Shown: one piece after another, positions 55,547-64,000 of the stretch | Position numbering within the stretch: the stretch's first letter is position 1 | How the letters are laid out: the number at the start of each line of letters is the position of its first letter | NCBI RefSeq assembly: GCF_020783335.1 | Contig: NZ_CP086068.1 | Location: 62,001 to 126,000 of the forward strand | Source of the DNA: Mucilaginibacter daejeonensis | GTDB taxonomy: Bacteria > Bacteroidota > Bacteroidia > Sphingobacteriales > Sphingobacteriaceae | DNA length: 64,000 bases | Direction: 5' to 3' | Program-made: the position numbers and the translations under genes | The notes under the pieces: model-generated | The model's input: the letters and a program-made list of their open reading frames with translations, nothing else | What the model was told of the DNA's origin: nothing | Databases searched by the model: none

Positions 55547-56797
55547 ATGAGTAACCCGTATCAAAGCAAAAAAAGGTGGAAGTACCTGTTGCTGTTCTTT
55601 GCCGTGATCATTGCAGGCAGTTCGCTGCTATATACCAATTACCTGGTCAAGAACATTGCCCGCAGCGAACGCACCCGCGCACAGGTATGGGCACGTACCA
55701 TGAAGCAGGTACTGAGCACCATAGATGAAGATCACCTGAACTTTGTTTTTTTGGTGCGCGATAGCTTGAGCGTGCCGGCCATCGTTACCGACGAGAGCGG
55801 CGAGATCAAGACCACCCGCGGGCTCGACTCTACCAAGACCTTTATTGATATACCACCCGAGCCTGAAAAGAACCCTGATCCCAAGAAAAAGAAACCACCT
55901 GTTTACGACCCGCAATATTTTGAGAACGAGCTGGCTACCATGAAGGCCCAGCACCAGCCTATCCGCATCAGCATACCGGGCTTTGGCGGCAGCTACTGGC
56001 TGGTGTATTATAAAGATTCGCAGCTGCTTACGCAACTGAAGGTGTTCCCTTATGTGCAGCTATCGATCATTGCGGTGTTCCTGATGGTGGCTTACTCGGC
56101 GTTCAGTTCTACCCGTAAATCGGAGCAGAACCAGGTTTGGGTAGGCTTGGCCAAAGAGACAGCCCACCAGTTGGGTACGCCGATCTCATCATTACTGGCT
56201 TGGATCGAGTTGTTAAAAGATAAGTTCAATGCCGAAGAGGACCCGCTCATTGCCGAGATGTCGAACGATGTGAAGCGTTTGGAAGTGGTGGCCGATCGCT
56301 TTTCCAAGATCGGTTCGCAGCCCGTGCTGGAGCAGCACTCGGTATATGATGTAGTAAAGGATTTTGTGGACTACTTTAGGGTGCGTGTTACCGATAAGAT
56401 CACCTTTGAGGTGAACGGCGACCATTACCTTACGGCAGGGATCAATGTGCCGCTATTTGATTGGGTGATCGAGAACTTGCTTAAAAATGCCGTGAACGCC
56501 ATAGAGGGTAAGGGCAGTATCAAGGTAGACATTGCCGCCAATAAGACCCGTAACCTGGTATATATCGATGTGACCGATACGGGCAAAGGTATCCCACGGT
56601 CCAAATTTGCTACCGTTTTCAGGCCAGGCTATACCACCCGAAAGCGTGGCTGGGGGCTTGGCCTATCGCTCACCAAACGTATGGTAGAAAATTACCACCG
56701 CGGACAGATCTTTGTGAAAGACTCGGAAGTTGGCAAAGGCACAACTTTCAGGATCATCCTTAAAAATACCAGCCATGACCAGGATACAACCGCCTAA
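55547..56797 (+). CDS. Membrane sensor histidine kinase
   Basis: A 416-aa kinase with two TM helices (about 12-32 and 162-182) around a periplasmic region that holds a proline/lysine-rich loop (PDPKKKKPPVYDP). The HisKA-like segment AKETAHQLGTPISSLLAW has its His near 206; HATPase follows with NLLKNAVNAIEGKG, DTGKGIPRSKF and RGWGLGLSLTKRMVE. The ATG at 55547 is chosen; the open frame extends upstream but is unconserved. Its end overlaps the DinB-like gene by 23 nt. Confidence 0.88.
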   Translation: MSNPYQSKKRWKYLLLFFAVIIAGSSLLYTNYLVKNIARSERTRAQVWARTMKQVLSTIDEDHLNFVFLVRDSLSVPAIVTDESGEIKTTRGLDSTKTFIDIPPEPEKNPDPKKKKPPVYDPQYFENELATMKAQHQPIRISIPGFGGSYWLVYYKDSQLLTQLKVFPYVQLSIIAVFLMVAYSAFSSTRKSEQNQVWVGLAKETAHQLGTPISSLLAWIELLKDKFNAEEDPLIAEMSNDVKRLEVVADRFSKIGSQPVLEQHSVYDVVKDFVDYFRVRVTDKITFEVNGDHYLTAGINVPLFDWVIENLLKNAVNAIEGKGSIKVDIAANKTRNLVYIDVTDTGKGIPRSKFATVFRPGYTTRKRGWGLGLSLTKRMVENYHRGQIFVKDSEVGKGTTFRIILKNTSHDQDTTA

Positions 56798-57299
56798 AGC
56801 ATATGAATACGCGCCCTTTTATGCTAACTACGTAAAGCTGGCCGCCGATAAGGGTGATGTTATGAGCACATTAACCGCCTTAAAGGATAGCACCTATAAA
56901 CTGTTCATGTCCATCCCGGCCGAACGAGGCGACCATGCCTATGCGCCTGGTAAGTGGACCATAAAGCAGGTGCTGGCCCACCTAATCGATGTGGAGCGGG
57001 TGTTCGCTTACCGCTTGTTATGCTTTATGCGGAAGGATGCTACACCACTTCCTGGCTTTGATGAGAATGAATATGCTGATCATCACGATGTAGCAAAGCG
57101 GTCGTTGACCGATCTGGCGCAGGAGTTTAAAGATCTGCGCTCGGCGAACTTATACCTGTACCGTTCAGTAACGGCCGAAGCCTCGCTAATTCAGGGCAAT
57201 GCCAATGGAAACGTGATGTCGGTAAGGGCACAGTTGCATGTGATCGCCGGGCATGAGCTGCATCACCTCAACATTTTGTACGAACGTTATTTATTATGA
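56775..57299 (+). CDS. DinB-family metalloprotein
   Basis: A 174-aa four-helix bundle of the DinB/YfiT superfamily with the His triad visible: LAHLIDVERVFAYR (first His), then H-x3-H in HVIAGHELHHLN. Family members are thiol-dependent S-transferases or unknown. Start MTRIQPPKAYEY overlaps the kinase gene. Terminator follows. Confidence 0.85.
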   Translation: MTRIQPPKAYEYAPFYANYVKLAADKGDVMSTLTALKDSTYKLFMSIPAERGDHAYAPGKWTIKQVLAHLIDVERVFAYRLLCFMRKDATPLPGFDENEYADHHDVAKRSLTDLAQEFKDLRSANLYLYRSVTAEASLIQGNANGNVMSVRAQLHVIAGHELHHLNILYERYLL

Positions 57300-57304
57300 C
57301 GAAA

Positions 57305-57330
57305 AAAGGCCACCCCTACGGATGGCCTTT
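57305..57330. terminator. Bidirectional terminator
   Basis: AAAGGCCA and TGGCCTTT arms with a 10-nt loop between the convergent DinB-like and DUF6249 genes. Confidence 0.75.
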
Positions 57331-57357
57331 GCTGTCGATAAGGCTTTTACTGGCCGG

Positions 57358-57744
57358 TTATACCAGGTCCTTTTCTTCGATGTGAGCTACTGGTCTTTCA
57401 TGCTCTACCACTTCTTTCTTTTCGATGCGGTATGACAGGAATAGGCCGATGCCGCCAAATATAGCGATGAGACTGAAGTAGATCGCTTCGTTATCGCTCA
57501 TGGTGTCGGCAAATACGGTGCGGTCAAGTATCGATGCCAGGAACAGGCCCAAGCCGGCGCCGATCAGCAGTAAACCCCATTTCAGATTTTGGTAAGGGGC
57601 CGATTGCGGCTTGTAACGGCGAGGGTCCATGCCACGCTCGATCATGGCCATCTTTTCACGTTTGTGCAGGTAAACTATTCCGAATATCATGGCAAATAAG
57701 CCAAGTGGAACCAGGATCGCGATGAGTTCTTTAGGGAATTCCAT
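57358..57744 (-). CDS. DUF6249 family membrane protein
   Basis: A 128-aa protein with three TM helices (about 7-26, 53-71 and 84-103), the conserved loop REKMAMIERGMDPRRY after TM1 and a charged tail. Typical DUF6249 of Bacteroidota, often near ECF sigma genes; one lies about 1.4 kb away. Function unknown. Confidence 0.85.
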   Translation of the reverse strand: MEFPKELIAILVPLGLFAMIFGIVYLHKREKMAMIERGMDPRRYKPQSAPYQNLKWGLLLIGAGLGLFLASILDRTVFADTMSDNEAIYFSLIAIFGGIGLFLSYRIEKKEVVEHERPVAHIEEKDLV

Positions 57745-58020
57745 AGTATTAAAGTGTTAAAGTTATTGTATCTGTTTCAATTAGTTATCACCCTCGTGGT
57801 GCGTTTCTGTGTACTATGACCACACACTTTTTGATCAGGTTACACAGGTATCACAAAAATTTTTAAAAAAGATCGTTAACTGTAAAAAGTGCCTTGACGC
57901 GCTCAAATTCGAGGTTAAGAAAGTCTTAAATTTCAAATTTTCACAAACCATATGAATTTTCAGATGTAAGAGAGGGTAGCATTTCAGAATGTAACTGATC
58001 TGCTACAAATAACATATCTT

Positions 58021-58599
58021 ATGAAAAAATTCAACTTATTAACACTCGTAGCGGCATTATTGCTAAGTGTATCGGCAAGTGCCCAGATCCAAAAAGGCAA
58101 TGTATTAGTAGGCGGCGACCTGGCTAATTTGAACCTTGGTTTGGACAACTCAAAACGTGTAAGCTTTGACATTATGCCTAAAGCTGCCTGGTTCGTTCAG
58201 GATAACCTGGCTTTGGGTGGTTACGTACGTTTTGGTATCGACGGTGCTAAAAACTCTGCAACAACTACCCGTTACGGTATCGGTGCATTAGGCCGTTACT
58301 ATGCTGGTCCCGAAATGGAAGTGGTTAAACACGGTCGTTTCTTTGGTGAGGTGAACGTAGGTGTAGGTGGCGTTAACGTAAGCGATGGTGGCGGCAAGAC
58401 CAATGGTCTTGATCTTGGCTTCGGTCCTGGTTTCGCATACTTCATTACTCCTAACGTAGGTTTAGAGACCTTGTTGAAATACCAAGGTGTGATCGGCTTC
58501 GGCAGCGCTACTACTCAAAACGCGTTGAACCTGTCGTTCGGCTTCCAAATCTACCTGCCAGGTCAGGCAACAGCTAACCGTATCAAAAGCGGTCGCTAA
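58021..58599 (+). CDS. Small outer-membrane beta-barrel protein
   Basis: A 192-aa protein with a signal peptide cleaved after SASAQ. Alternating short strands rich in G and aromatic residues (LALGGYVRFGID, RYGIGALGRYY, GVGGVNVSDGG, LLKYQGVIGFGS) suit an eight-stranded porin-like barrel. The C-terminal strand LNLSFGFQIYLP does not end in Phe. Ligand unknown. Followed by a strong terminator. Confidence 0.85.
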   Translation: MKKFNLLTLVAALLLSVSASAQIQKGNVLVGGDLANLNLGLDNSKRVSFDIMPKAAWFVQDNLALGGYVRFGIDGAKNSATTTRYGIGALGRYYAGPEMEVVKHGRFFGEVNVGVGGVNVSDGGGKTNGLDLGFGPGFAYFITPNVGLETLLKYQGVIGFGSATTQNALNLSFGFQIYLPGQATANRIKSGR

Positions 58600-58623
58600 T
58601 AATTAACGTAGTACAGTTCGATC

Positions 58624-58659
58624 AAAGGCCATCGGTATCACACCGGTGGCTTTTTTATT
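58624..58659 (+). terminator. Terminator after beta-barrel gene
   Basis: AAAGGCCATCGGT and ACCGGTGGCTTTTTT form a stem with one mismatch, followed by a T run. Confidence 0.85.
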
Positions 58660-58707
58660 TATGCACAGCTTTACTTATATTTATAAGCGACCAATCTTCT
58701 CGGCACT

Positions 58708-59094
58708 ATGGAAGTTAAACCTGTATTTGCACCGGTGCTGGCCATACCTAACGGCACCACCGATATAACCTTTTATGTTAAGGCCTTTGATGCTATCGAA
58801 GTGATGCGCTACAGCAATGATGATGGTAGCATTCACGTATCGGAGCTATCTATAAATCGCGCTATATTTCACCTGCACGAGGCAATGCCTAATTCGGGCC
58901 GCAGCACACCTTTGCAAGTGCCTTCTACGGTATACATCGGTCTTTTTGTGAATGATGTACAGGCTGTGTTCGATCAGGCCATCGCTGCCGGCGCCAAAGT
59001 GCTTACGCCCGTCACCGATCATGATTACGGATATCGCCAGGGCGAATTCGAAGACCCGTTCGGGCACAGATGGGTCATTCAAAAAGTGATATGA
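58708..59094 (+). CDS. VOC-superfamily (glyoxalase-like) protein
   Basis: A 128-aa betaalphabetabetabeta protein of the PhnB/VOC type: FYVKAFDAIEVMR, then IFHLHEA, VQAVFDQAIAAGAKVL and the closing EFEDPFGHRWVIQ. Metal ligands are partial. Monocistronic. Function unknown. Confidence 0.88.
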   Translation: MEVKPVFAPVLAIPNGTTDITFYVKAFDAIEVMRYSNDDGSIHVSELSINRAIFHLHEAMPNSGRSTPLQVPSTVYIGLFVNDVQAVFDQAIAAGAKVLTPVTDHDYGYRQGEFEDPFGHRWVIQKVI

Positions 59095-59189
59095 CCAGCG
59101 AGATAGCGCAGGTCGTAAATAATTAGGCCGATCTTTTTGAAAAAAAGCTGTAACCTCTTACTCACCCGTGTGGTCATAGCTGTTGTAAG

Positions 59190-59771
59190 ATGCAAAGCAA
59201 GCTTTCGGATATTGAACTGATAGAACAGACCCTGGCGGGTGACCAATCGGCCTATGCCGACCTGGTGAAACGCCATCAGCGGTTCGTGTTCACGCTGGCT
59301 ATGCGCTTTACCAAAACGCGCGAAGATGCGGAAGAGGTAGCGCAAGATAGCTTTATCAAGGCTTACCGCTCTTTACAAAATTTTGAAGGTCATAGCAAGT
59401 TCAGCACCTGGTTTTACAGTATCGTGTATACCACCGCCATGACCTTTTTGCGCAAAAAACGTTTAGATACCTCGTCATTAGATGATGAGAACAACTTTAT
59501 ACAAGTAGATAACCAGGGCGGCGGTATGGATAATGACCTGGCCGAGAACCGCTCCCGGTCATACTACCTGAACCAGGCCATTGGGCAGTTATTGCCCGAT
59601 GATGCCCTGATAATCACCCTGTTCTATATGGGTGAACAGAGTTTAGAAGAAATAGCCGTAACTTTAGGCATTGAGCCTAACAACGTGAAGGTGAAACTAT
59701 TCAGGGCGCGCCAGCGTTTGAAAGAAAAGCTGGAGCGTACGTTAAAACACGAAGTAAAGGAATTGATATGA
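59190..59771 (+). CDS. ECF sigma factor
   Basis: A 193-aa sigma-70 family protein. Region 2 has EDAEEVAQDSFIKAYRSL and FSTWFYSIVYTTAMTF; region 4 has LEEIAVTLGIEPNNVKVKLFRARQRL. Starts at ATG 59190. Overlaps the downstream gene by 4 nt (ATGA), the common arrangement with a cognate anti-sigma factor. Confidence 0.93.
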   Translation: MQSKLSDIELIEQTLAGDQSAYADLVKRHQRFVFTLAMRFTKTREDAEEVAQDSFIKAYRSLQNFEGHSKFSTWFYSIVYTTAMTFLRKKRLDTSSLDDENNFIQVDNQGGGMDNDLAENRSRSYYLNQAIGQLLPDDALIITLFYMGEQSLEEIAVTLGIEPNNVKVKLFRARQRLKEKLERTLKHEVKELI

Positions 59772-60268
59772 GCAACATTGAAGAAAGGTTGTGGAATTAT
59801 GTGGATGGTTCCTGTTCAAATGAGGAAAAAATTGCCATCGCACACCTGATCGCTACCGACGAGGCTTACCAGCAAGCGTATCAGGAGATCTTAGCTTTTG
59901 ATCAGGAACTGCAAACCAGCATTGAGATAGAAATGCCGCCAATGGCCTTTACTTACAAGGTAATGGAGTCCATACGTGCCGAAGAGGCAGCTAAGCCCTT
60001 GAAAGCCAACATAGATACACGGATCATTAAAGTGATCGCTGGCTTTTTTATCGTGACCATTGCGGCATTGCTGATCTTTGCCCTGGCCAGCACCGATTGG
60101 TCGGCCGGCACTACTGCTAAGGTGAACATACCGGTCAAAGTGAGCCTGCCAGAAGTGAAGAATTACTTCAATGGTTCTATGCTGAAAGGCTTTTTATTCT
60201 TTGATGTGGTGTTCGGGTTGTTCCTGTTCGATGCCTATTTACGCAGGCGTAAACACCAGGAAGCGTAA
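59768..60268 (+). CDS. Putative anti-sigma factor, membrane-bound
   Basis: A 166-aa protein with an N-terminal cytoplasmic helical region (IEERLWNYVDGSCSNEEK, a Bacteroidota anti-sigma-like start), a TM helix at about 88-108 and a second short hydrophobic segment near 145-160. No HxxxCxxC zinc motif is visible, so the anti-sigma role rests on the coupling and the layout. Confidence 0.7.
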   Translation: MSNIEERLWNYVDGSCSNEEKIAIAHLIATDEAYQQAYQEILAFDQELQTSIEIEMPPMAFTYKVMESIRAEEAAKPLKANIDTRIIKVIAGFFIVTIAALLIFALASTDWSAGTTAKVNIPVKVSLPEVKNYFNGSMLKGFLFFDVVFGLFLFDAYLRRRKHQEA

Positions 60269-60489
60269 TTTTCCCGACACTAGTGTATAGAATTTTGAAC
60301 AGTGATTTAGCGTCGTAAAACATCTTTTTTGGTTATAAGATAGATGAAGCGAGCAAAAGCATCAATCATAGCACAACATTAAAAAATTTAAAATTAGTTT
60401 CAAGGCTTGTGAGTTTGGTACGCTAATTGTTATAACATACACGAATTGGTAAACTTACCAATTTAATTGTGATAAGGTTTAGGTTGAAA

Positions 60490-60525
60490 GTCCCCCGGTG
60501 CAAGACTGGGGGGCTTTTTATTTTG
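60490..60525 (+). terminator. Intrinsic terminator (possible end of a small RNA)
   Basis: CCCCCGGT-GCAAG-ACTGGGGG stem with a TTTTTATTTT tail, 222 nt after the anti-sigma-like gene. Confidence 0.8.
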
Positions 60526-60746
60526 TACCTACCTGTCAAGTGTTACATGCGTTTCATGCGCCGCACTCATCCTCAGCGATCCTGCTAAGTATTGTTATTT
60601 CTGGATATTTCTTGAAAAAGTCGGGTTTTTACAGATTTTGCAGTAACTGAACGCGGGGAAAGTTGGGGAATTTCGTTACAGGCGTGAAACAGCCCCACCC
60701 AGACCCTCCCCGGGAGGGAGGGCTTTAAATTTAAAGCGAACTACAC

Positions 60747-60905
60747 CGTCATGGTGAGGTACGAAGCCGTCTCTGCAAAGGAAATGTATCCAGCCGACCA
60801 ACCAACCCGTCGTAGCGAGGCACGAAGCCATCTTTGCCGAGGAAATGTATCCAGCCGACCAACTAACCACCCCGTCATGGCGAGGTACGAAGCCATCTCA
60901 GCGGA
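60747..60905. repeat. Tandem dispersed-type intergenic repeats
   Basis: Three units start at 60747, 60808 and 60873 with CGTCATGGTGAGG, CGTCGTAGCGAGG and CGTCATGGCGAGG, each followed by TACGAAGCC or CACGAAGCC; the first two continue into GGAAATGTATCCAGCCGACC. Period 61-65 nt, the third truncated. Confidence 0.8.
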
Positions 60906-61116
60906 GGACGAGTTACCCAACCTATCATGTCAAGGTGGCTTGCTATCGCAGCGCTGCTTAATTGATATATGGTTCGTATGTTCAACCTTTCGCTTACAGA
61001 AACACACCCCTGCCCCTCTCAAGAGGGAAATTGAAGACGCCTCTTTGTTGCTGGCGCACGCGTGCCGCGTGTGCTGCATCGCAAACGCTATTAACCTAAC
61101 TCACATGACCAAACGC

Positions 61117-63309
61117 CTACAATAGCCCCCGTTCCCGCAATTCTTTACGGCGTTCTTTGTCTAAACGTTTCTGTTCACGCTTGGCATCCCTTTCGCGTTT
61201 TTTGGCGGCATCGGCCGAGTCGGCAAGGGCTTCTTTCTTCCTGTCGGTGCTGTCCTTTTTACCGCCACCGAACAGACGTTTGAAAAAGCCGGGACGGTCT
61301 TCCTCTTTGGTTTGTTGTGCTTCGCCAGGTAGCATCATGCCACCGGCACCTTCGTCATCAGGATTGTTCTGTAACAGGCTGTCAACTGCTGCAGTATCGG
61401 TGATCGGCATCTTTGGCCTTAGTGACTCTTTTAACCTTACGCTATAAAAGCCATAAGCGCTGCTATCAGGTTGCGTCCAGCCTCGTTTGGCCATCAGGTT
61501 ACCAATGAGTCTGAAATAGCCATGCAAGCGGTAACGTAATGATCCATCAGGCTCAAAGGCATACAGGCCATTCTTAGGGTTAGGAACGATGCTGGCTAAA
61601 TAGATACTCTCACCCAGGGTTAGCTCAGCAGGCGATTTGGCAAAATAATAGCGCGACGCCTCACCGATACCGTAAATATTGCGGCCCCATTCAATGATAT
61701 TGAAGTAAACCTCCAGCATGCGGTCCTTGGTCATGATGCGGCCATTTTGGATCAGCCACACGATGAGTATCTCCTCAAATTTGCGGGTGAGCGTTTTTTG
61801 GCGCACCAAAAAGGCGTTCTTCACCAACTGCATAGATATGGTACTACCACCACGTTTAAAGCGCTTTTCTTTAAAGTCCTCGGCAATGGATTTACGTAAC
61901 GACTCCTGCACGAACCCATTATTGGTCAGGAACGATGGATCTTCGGCGGTCATGACCGCATAACGCAGGTTGGGCGATATTTCGGTGATCGGCGTGTAAT
62001 TAGGGTTCGATGGACCGATAGTGCGCGGCGGCATAGGCTTACCCTTCTCGTAAGGGGTGTAAACGAACTCGCGGTTCAAACGACCCAGGTCCACCTTGCC
62101 AAATTTTAGTATCCTGAAGTCCTGCTTGGCCAGGCCCGATTCAAATTGAACATCATCAGGGTTAGAGGTGTCCAGGAACAAGTGGGCATTGTAACGCAGC
62201 TTACCGGCTACCTGTATACCCTCTAAAGATTCGAACAAGCCTTGTGGGAACGAATCAAAAAAGTCTTGCGCATCCTGCCAGTCGGTATGTACCTTAAGCG
62301 TGTACATTTTCACCGGCCTGATCTTGTATTTAAGGTAAGGGTGAATGTTCAGTTTCTTCAGGTGGATCACTGAGGAGCTGTCGAGCGCCACATACTTATC
62401 ACCTACAAAAACGTTCGCATCTATGGAGCCATCGGGCACCACCACATCACGGGCCGATAGGGCAGGGTGGTTCACCAGCAGGTTCTTGACCGAACAGTAG
62501 GTGTACACCTGCGTTTCATTGCTGCCGTGCTCTACCTTGTTAAGGCGGGTGGTCAGCGTATCAAAGTTAAATTTAAGCTTGAATTTTTTCTCGATGAGGG
62601 GCAGCTCTACCTTTTTGCCATCGGCATAAAGCTTCACGTCGATCTCTTTATCGCTCGGGTGCATCTTGCCGGCAAAGTGCCAAACCGATTCGCGGTCATT
62701 CACCTCAATGGTCGAGGTCAGGTCACCATCGTAAATGCGGGCCTTGCGTGCCATCAGCTTTACCTGGTTGCTATCATCGGCAAAGGTGATCCTGAAGTTG
62801 CGGAGGTCAAGGTTGTCGGGGATCTTGTACAGTACCTCGTTAATGAGGTTGTCGGCAAATTCATTAAGTCCTGAAGTGCTTTTGGTGCTGGTGCTGTCCT
62901 TCTTTTTACGGAAAAGGAAATCGAAGTTGCGTACGCCGTTCTTGCTGATCAGGCTCAGGAAGCCATCTTTCAGGATCACGTCAGACAGTTTGACCTCGCC
63001 CAGTACAAGGGGCATCAGCTTCACACTTACCGAAAGGTCATTGATATGGAAGAGGGTATCGCGCTGAAAGGGCACCACCGTGATGTCATGAAAGGCCACG
63101 GTGCTGAGGCCGGTAAATTGGGCCGAGCCTATTTTGACATCTAAATTATGATCACGCTTAGCTTTAGCCGTAGCTTTGTAAATGGCTTTTTGCAGCAGTG
63201 CGCTCCGTTTGGTGTATGCCACGTAACCAGCTATAACGCCGATAAGAACGAGCACACCGAGTACGATCCCGGCAATGCGAAGGTATTTTTTGGAGGTGAG
63301 GCGATGCAT
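61117..63309 (-). CDS. AsmA-like / GT51 peptidoglycan transglycosylase
   Basis: A 730-aa inner-membrane protein. TM helix at about 12-32, then an AsmA-like beta-rich region (about 35-400). The GT51 domain (about 440-620) has VMTAEDPSFLTN (catalytic Glu), KRGGSTISMQLVKN, ILIVWLIQNGRIMTK and EVYFNIIEWGRNIYGI. No transpeptidase domain. A highly charged K/R/E tail (about 690-730) closes the protein. It polymerises lipid II without crosslinking. The fusion with an AsmA-like part is the Bacteroidota form of this family. Confidence 0.88.
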   Translation of the reverse strand: MHRLTSKKYLRIAGIVLGVLVLIGVIAGYVAYTKRSALLQKAIYKATAKAKRDHNLDVKIGSAQFTGLSTVAFHDITVVPFQRDTLFHINDLSVSVKLMPLVLGEVKLSDVILKDGFLSLISKNGVRNFDFLFRKKKDSTSTKSTSGLNEFADNLINEVLYKIPDNLDLRNFRITFADDSNQVKLMARKARIYDGDLTSTIEVNDRESVWHFAGKMHPSDKEIDVKLYADGKKVELPLIEKKFKLKFNFDTLTTRLNKVEHGSNETQVYTYCSVKNLLVNHPALSARDVVVPDGSIDANVFVGDKYVALDSSSVIHLKKLNIHPYLKYKIRPVKMYTLKVHTDWQDAQDFFDSFPQGLFESLEGIQVAGKLRYNAHLFLDTSNPDDVQFESGLAKQDFRILKFGKVDLGRLNREFVYTPYEKGKPMPPRTIGPSNPNYTPITEISPNLRYAVMTAEDPSFLTNNGFVQESLRKSIAEDFKEKRFKRGGSTISMQLVKNAFLVRQKTLTRKFEEILIVWLIQNGRIMTKDRMLEVYFNIIEWGRNIYGIGEASRYYFAKSPAELTLGESIYLASIVPNPKNGLYAFEPDGSLRYRLHGYFRLIGNLMAKRGWTQPDSSAYGFYSVRLKESLRPKMPITDTAAVDSLLQNNPDDEGAGGMMLPGEAQQTKEEDRPGFFKRLFGGGKKDSTDRKKEALADSADAAKKRERDAKREQKRLDKERRKELRERGLL

Positions 63310-63427
63310 CAGAAAAATTTATCAAAGCTATATCCTTATCGGCTATAAAACGATCTCGAATTGCAAATATTTCTTTAACAAAAGCATTGAGCCCCTGTTT
63401 TAGTATTTTTGCGGTAACCCTTTAATC

Positions 63428-64000
63428 ATGCAATTGACCAAAGAACAAGTTTTACAGGCACTTAGTAATGTTGAAGAACCCGATCTGAAAAAGGATCTGG
63501 TAACGCTCAACATGATCCAGGATATTCAGATAGACGGTAACAAACTGGCCTTTTCGGTAGTGCTCACCACACCGGCATGCCCCCTCAAAGGGCTGATCGA
63601 GAATGCCTGCCGTAATGCCATCAGCCACTTCATCAGCCCCGAGGTGGACGTGACCGTTAACATGACCTCGCAGGTGACCACGCAAAAGAACACCGGTGTG
63701 CCGGGCGTTAAAAATATCATTGCCGTGGCCTCAGGTAAAGGCGGGGTAGGTAAGTCTACCGTGGCAGCTAACCTGGCGTTGGCCCTGGCCTCGACCGGTG
63801 CGCAGGTAGGTTTGATAGATGCCGACATATACGGTCCATCGGTGCCGATCATGTTCGGGCTTGAGGGCGCACGCCCCAAAGCCACTCAGCAGAATGGCAA
63901 GACCCGTATAGAACCGATCGAGAAATATGGCATCAAACTGTTGTCTATCGGCTTCTTTACTGATCCTAACCAGCCAGTGCCATGGCGCGGGCCAATGGTA
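63428..64000 (+). CDS. Mrp/NBP35 (ApbC) Fe-S carrier ATPase, 3' end cut by window edge
   Basis: 191 codons visible, no stop. N-terminal MIP18/DUF59 domain (about 1-80, with TTPACPLKGLIENAC) and then the P-loop ATPase with AVASGKGGVGKSTVAANLA near 100 and IDADIYGPSVP. Carries and transfers Fe-S clusters. Start MQLTKEQVLQAL follows a short promoter-like A/T stretch. Divergent from the transglycosylase gene. Confidence 0.94.
   Translation, partial: MQLTKEQVLQALSNVEEPDLKKDLVTLNMIQDIQIDGNKLAFSVVLTTPACPLKGLIENACRNAISHFISPEVDVTVNMTSQVTTQKNTGVPGVKNIIAVASGKGGVGKSTVAANLALALASTGAQVGLIDADIYGPSVPIMFGLEGARPKATQQNGKTRIEPIEKYGIKLLSIGFFTDPNQPVPWRGPMV

Larger units (their letters stand above)
60269..61116. 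other. 850-nt intergenic region with terminator, possible RNA and repeats
   Basis: Contains hairpin AATTGGTAA/TTACCAATT (60444-60463), a terminator (60490-60525), a CCTCCCCGGGAGG dyad (60705-60723) and tandem CGTCATGGCGAGG-type units (60747-60905). The frame at 60751-61125 is made of repeat sequence and not counted as a gene. Confidence 0.6.

Noticed and set aside
60751..61125. 124-codon plus-strand frame
   Set aside because: It consists mostly of dispersed intergenic repeats.

Overview
The window reads as a chromosomal segment of a Bacteroidota bacterium, most likely Sphingobacteriaceae (Mucilaginibacter/Pedobacter-like; genus is an inference). Support comes from Bacteroidota-typical families (DUF4175, DUF4199, DUF6249, SbsA/Big_5 Ig-like lipoprotein, TAT-exported aldo/keto reductase), promoters of the TTTG-N19/20-TAnnTTTG type, and dispersed GTCATnGCGAGG-type intergenic repeats.

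Left core (1-13.5 kb). A minus-strand cluster runs NAD(P)-binding oxidoreductase > ABC-F ATPase > small membrane protein > mnmG, with 4-nt stop/start overlaps. Two palindromes matching ParB parS sites lie at the mnmG start, one inside the 3' end of the small membrane gene. An mlaEFD lipid-transport operon follows on the plus strand, ending in a strong terminator. Then come a secreted glutathione peroxidase and a coupled cluster: DUF4175 protein > RsbW-like kinase > ybeY.

Genomic island (13,457-36,877). A tRNA-Pro(GGG) gene is the attachment site. Its last 44 bases are repeated exactly at 36,878-36,921, and a tyrosine recombinase sits just inside the left end. Paired 10-bp boxes with the same 12-bp phase sit inside both ends and look like integrase arm sites. 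The left part of the island looks like a replication/maintenance module: a protein of unknown function, two paralogous small proteins, an SF2-type ATPase with a degenerate Walker A, a two-winged-helix Rep-like protein and an iteron-like region. The rest is cargo: a Shedu (DUF4263) nuclease with a membrane-anchored partner, tandem paralogs of unknown function, an XRE regulator with divergent membrane proteins, secreted lipoproteins (one with an HEXXH metalloprotease motif), a methylase-like gene and a HEPN-like protein. No relaxase, coupling protein, T4SS or phage structural gene is visible. Three cargo loci look frameshifted while none of the core genes does, which suggests decay. A 58-nt element (CTGCACATTTT-N36-AAAATGTGCAG with an internal CACWTGGTAT box) occurs four times, seen only inside the island; it is the most unusual signal in the window.

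Right core (37-64 kb). Stress and redox genes (aldo/keto reductase, HxlR regulator with a divergent DsbA-like protein, PaaE-type reductase with an MDR oxidoreductase, AraC regulator, SDR, superoxide dismutase), RNA/DNA maintenance genes (tadA, csaA-like, dinB), signalling genes (LuxR-type membrane regulator, two histidine kinases, ECF sigma factor with a putative anti-sigma partner), envelope genes (GT2 with a flippase-like protein, prolyl oligopeptidase, beta-barrel protein, AsmA-like/GT51 transglycosylase) and the start of an Mrp/ApbC Fe-S carrier ATPase cut by the right edge.
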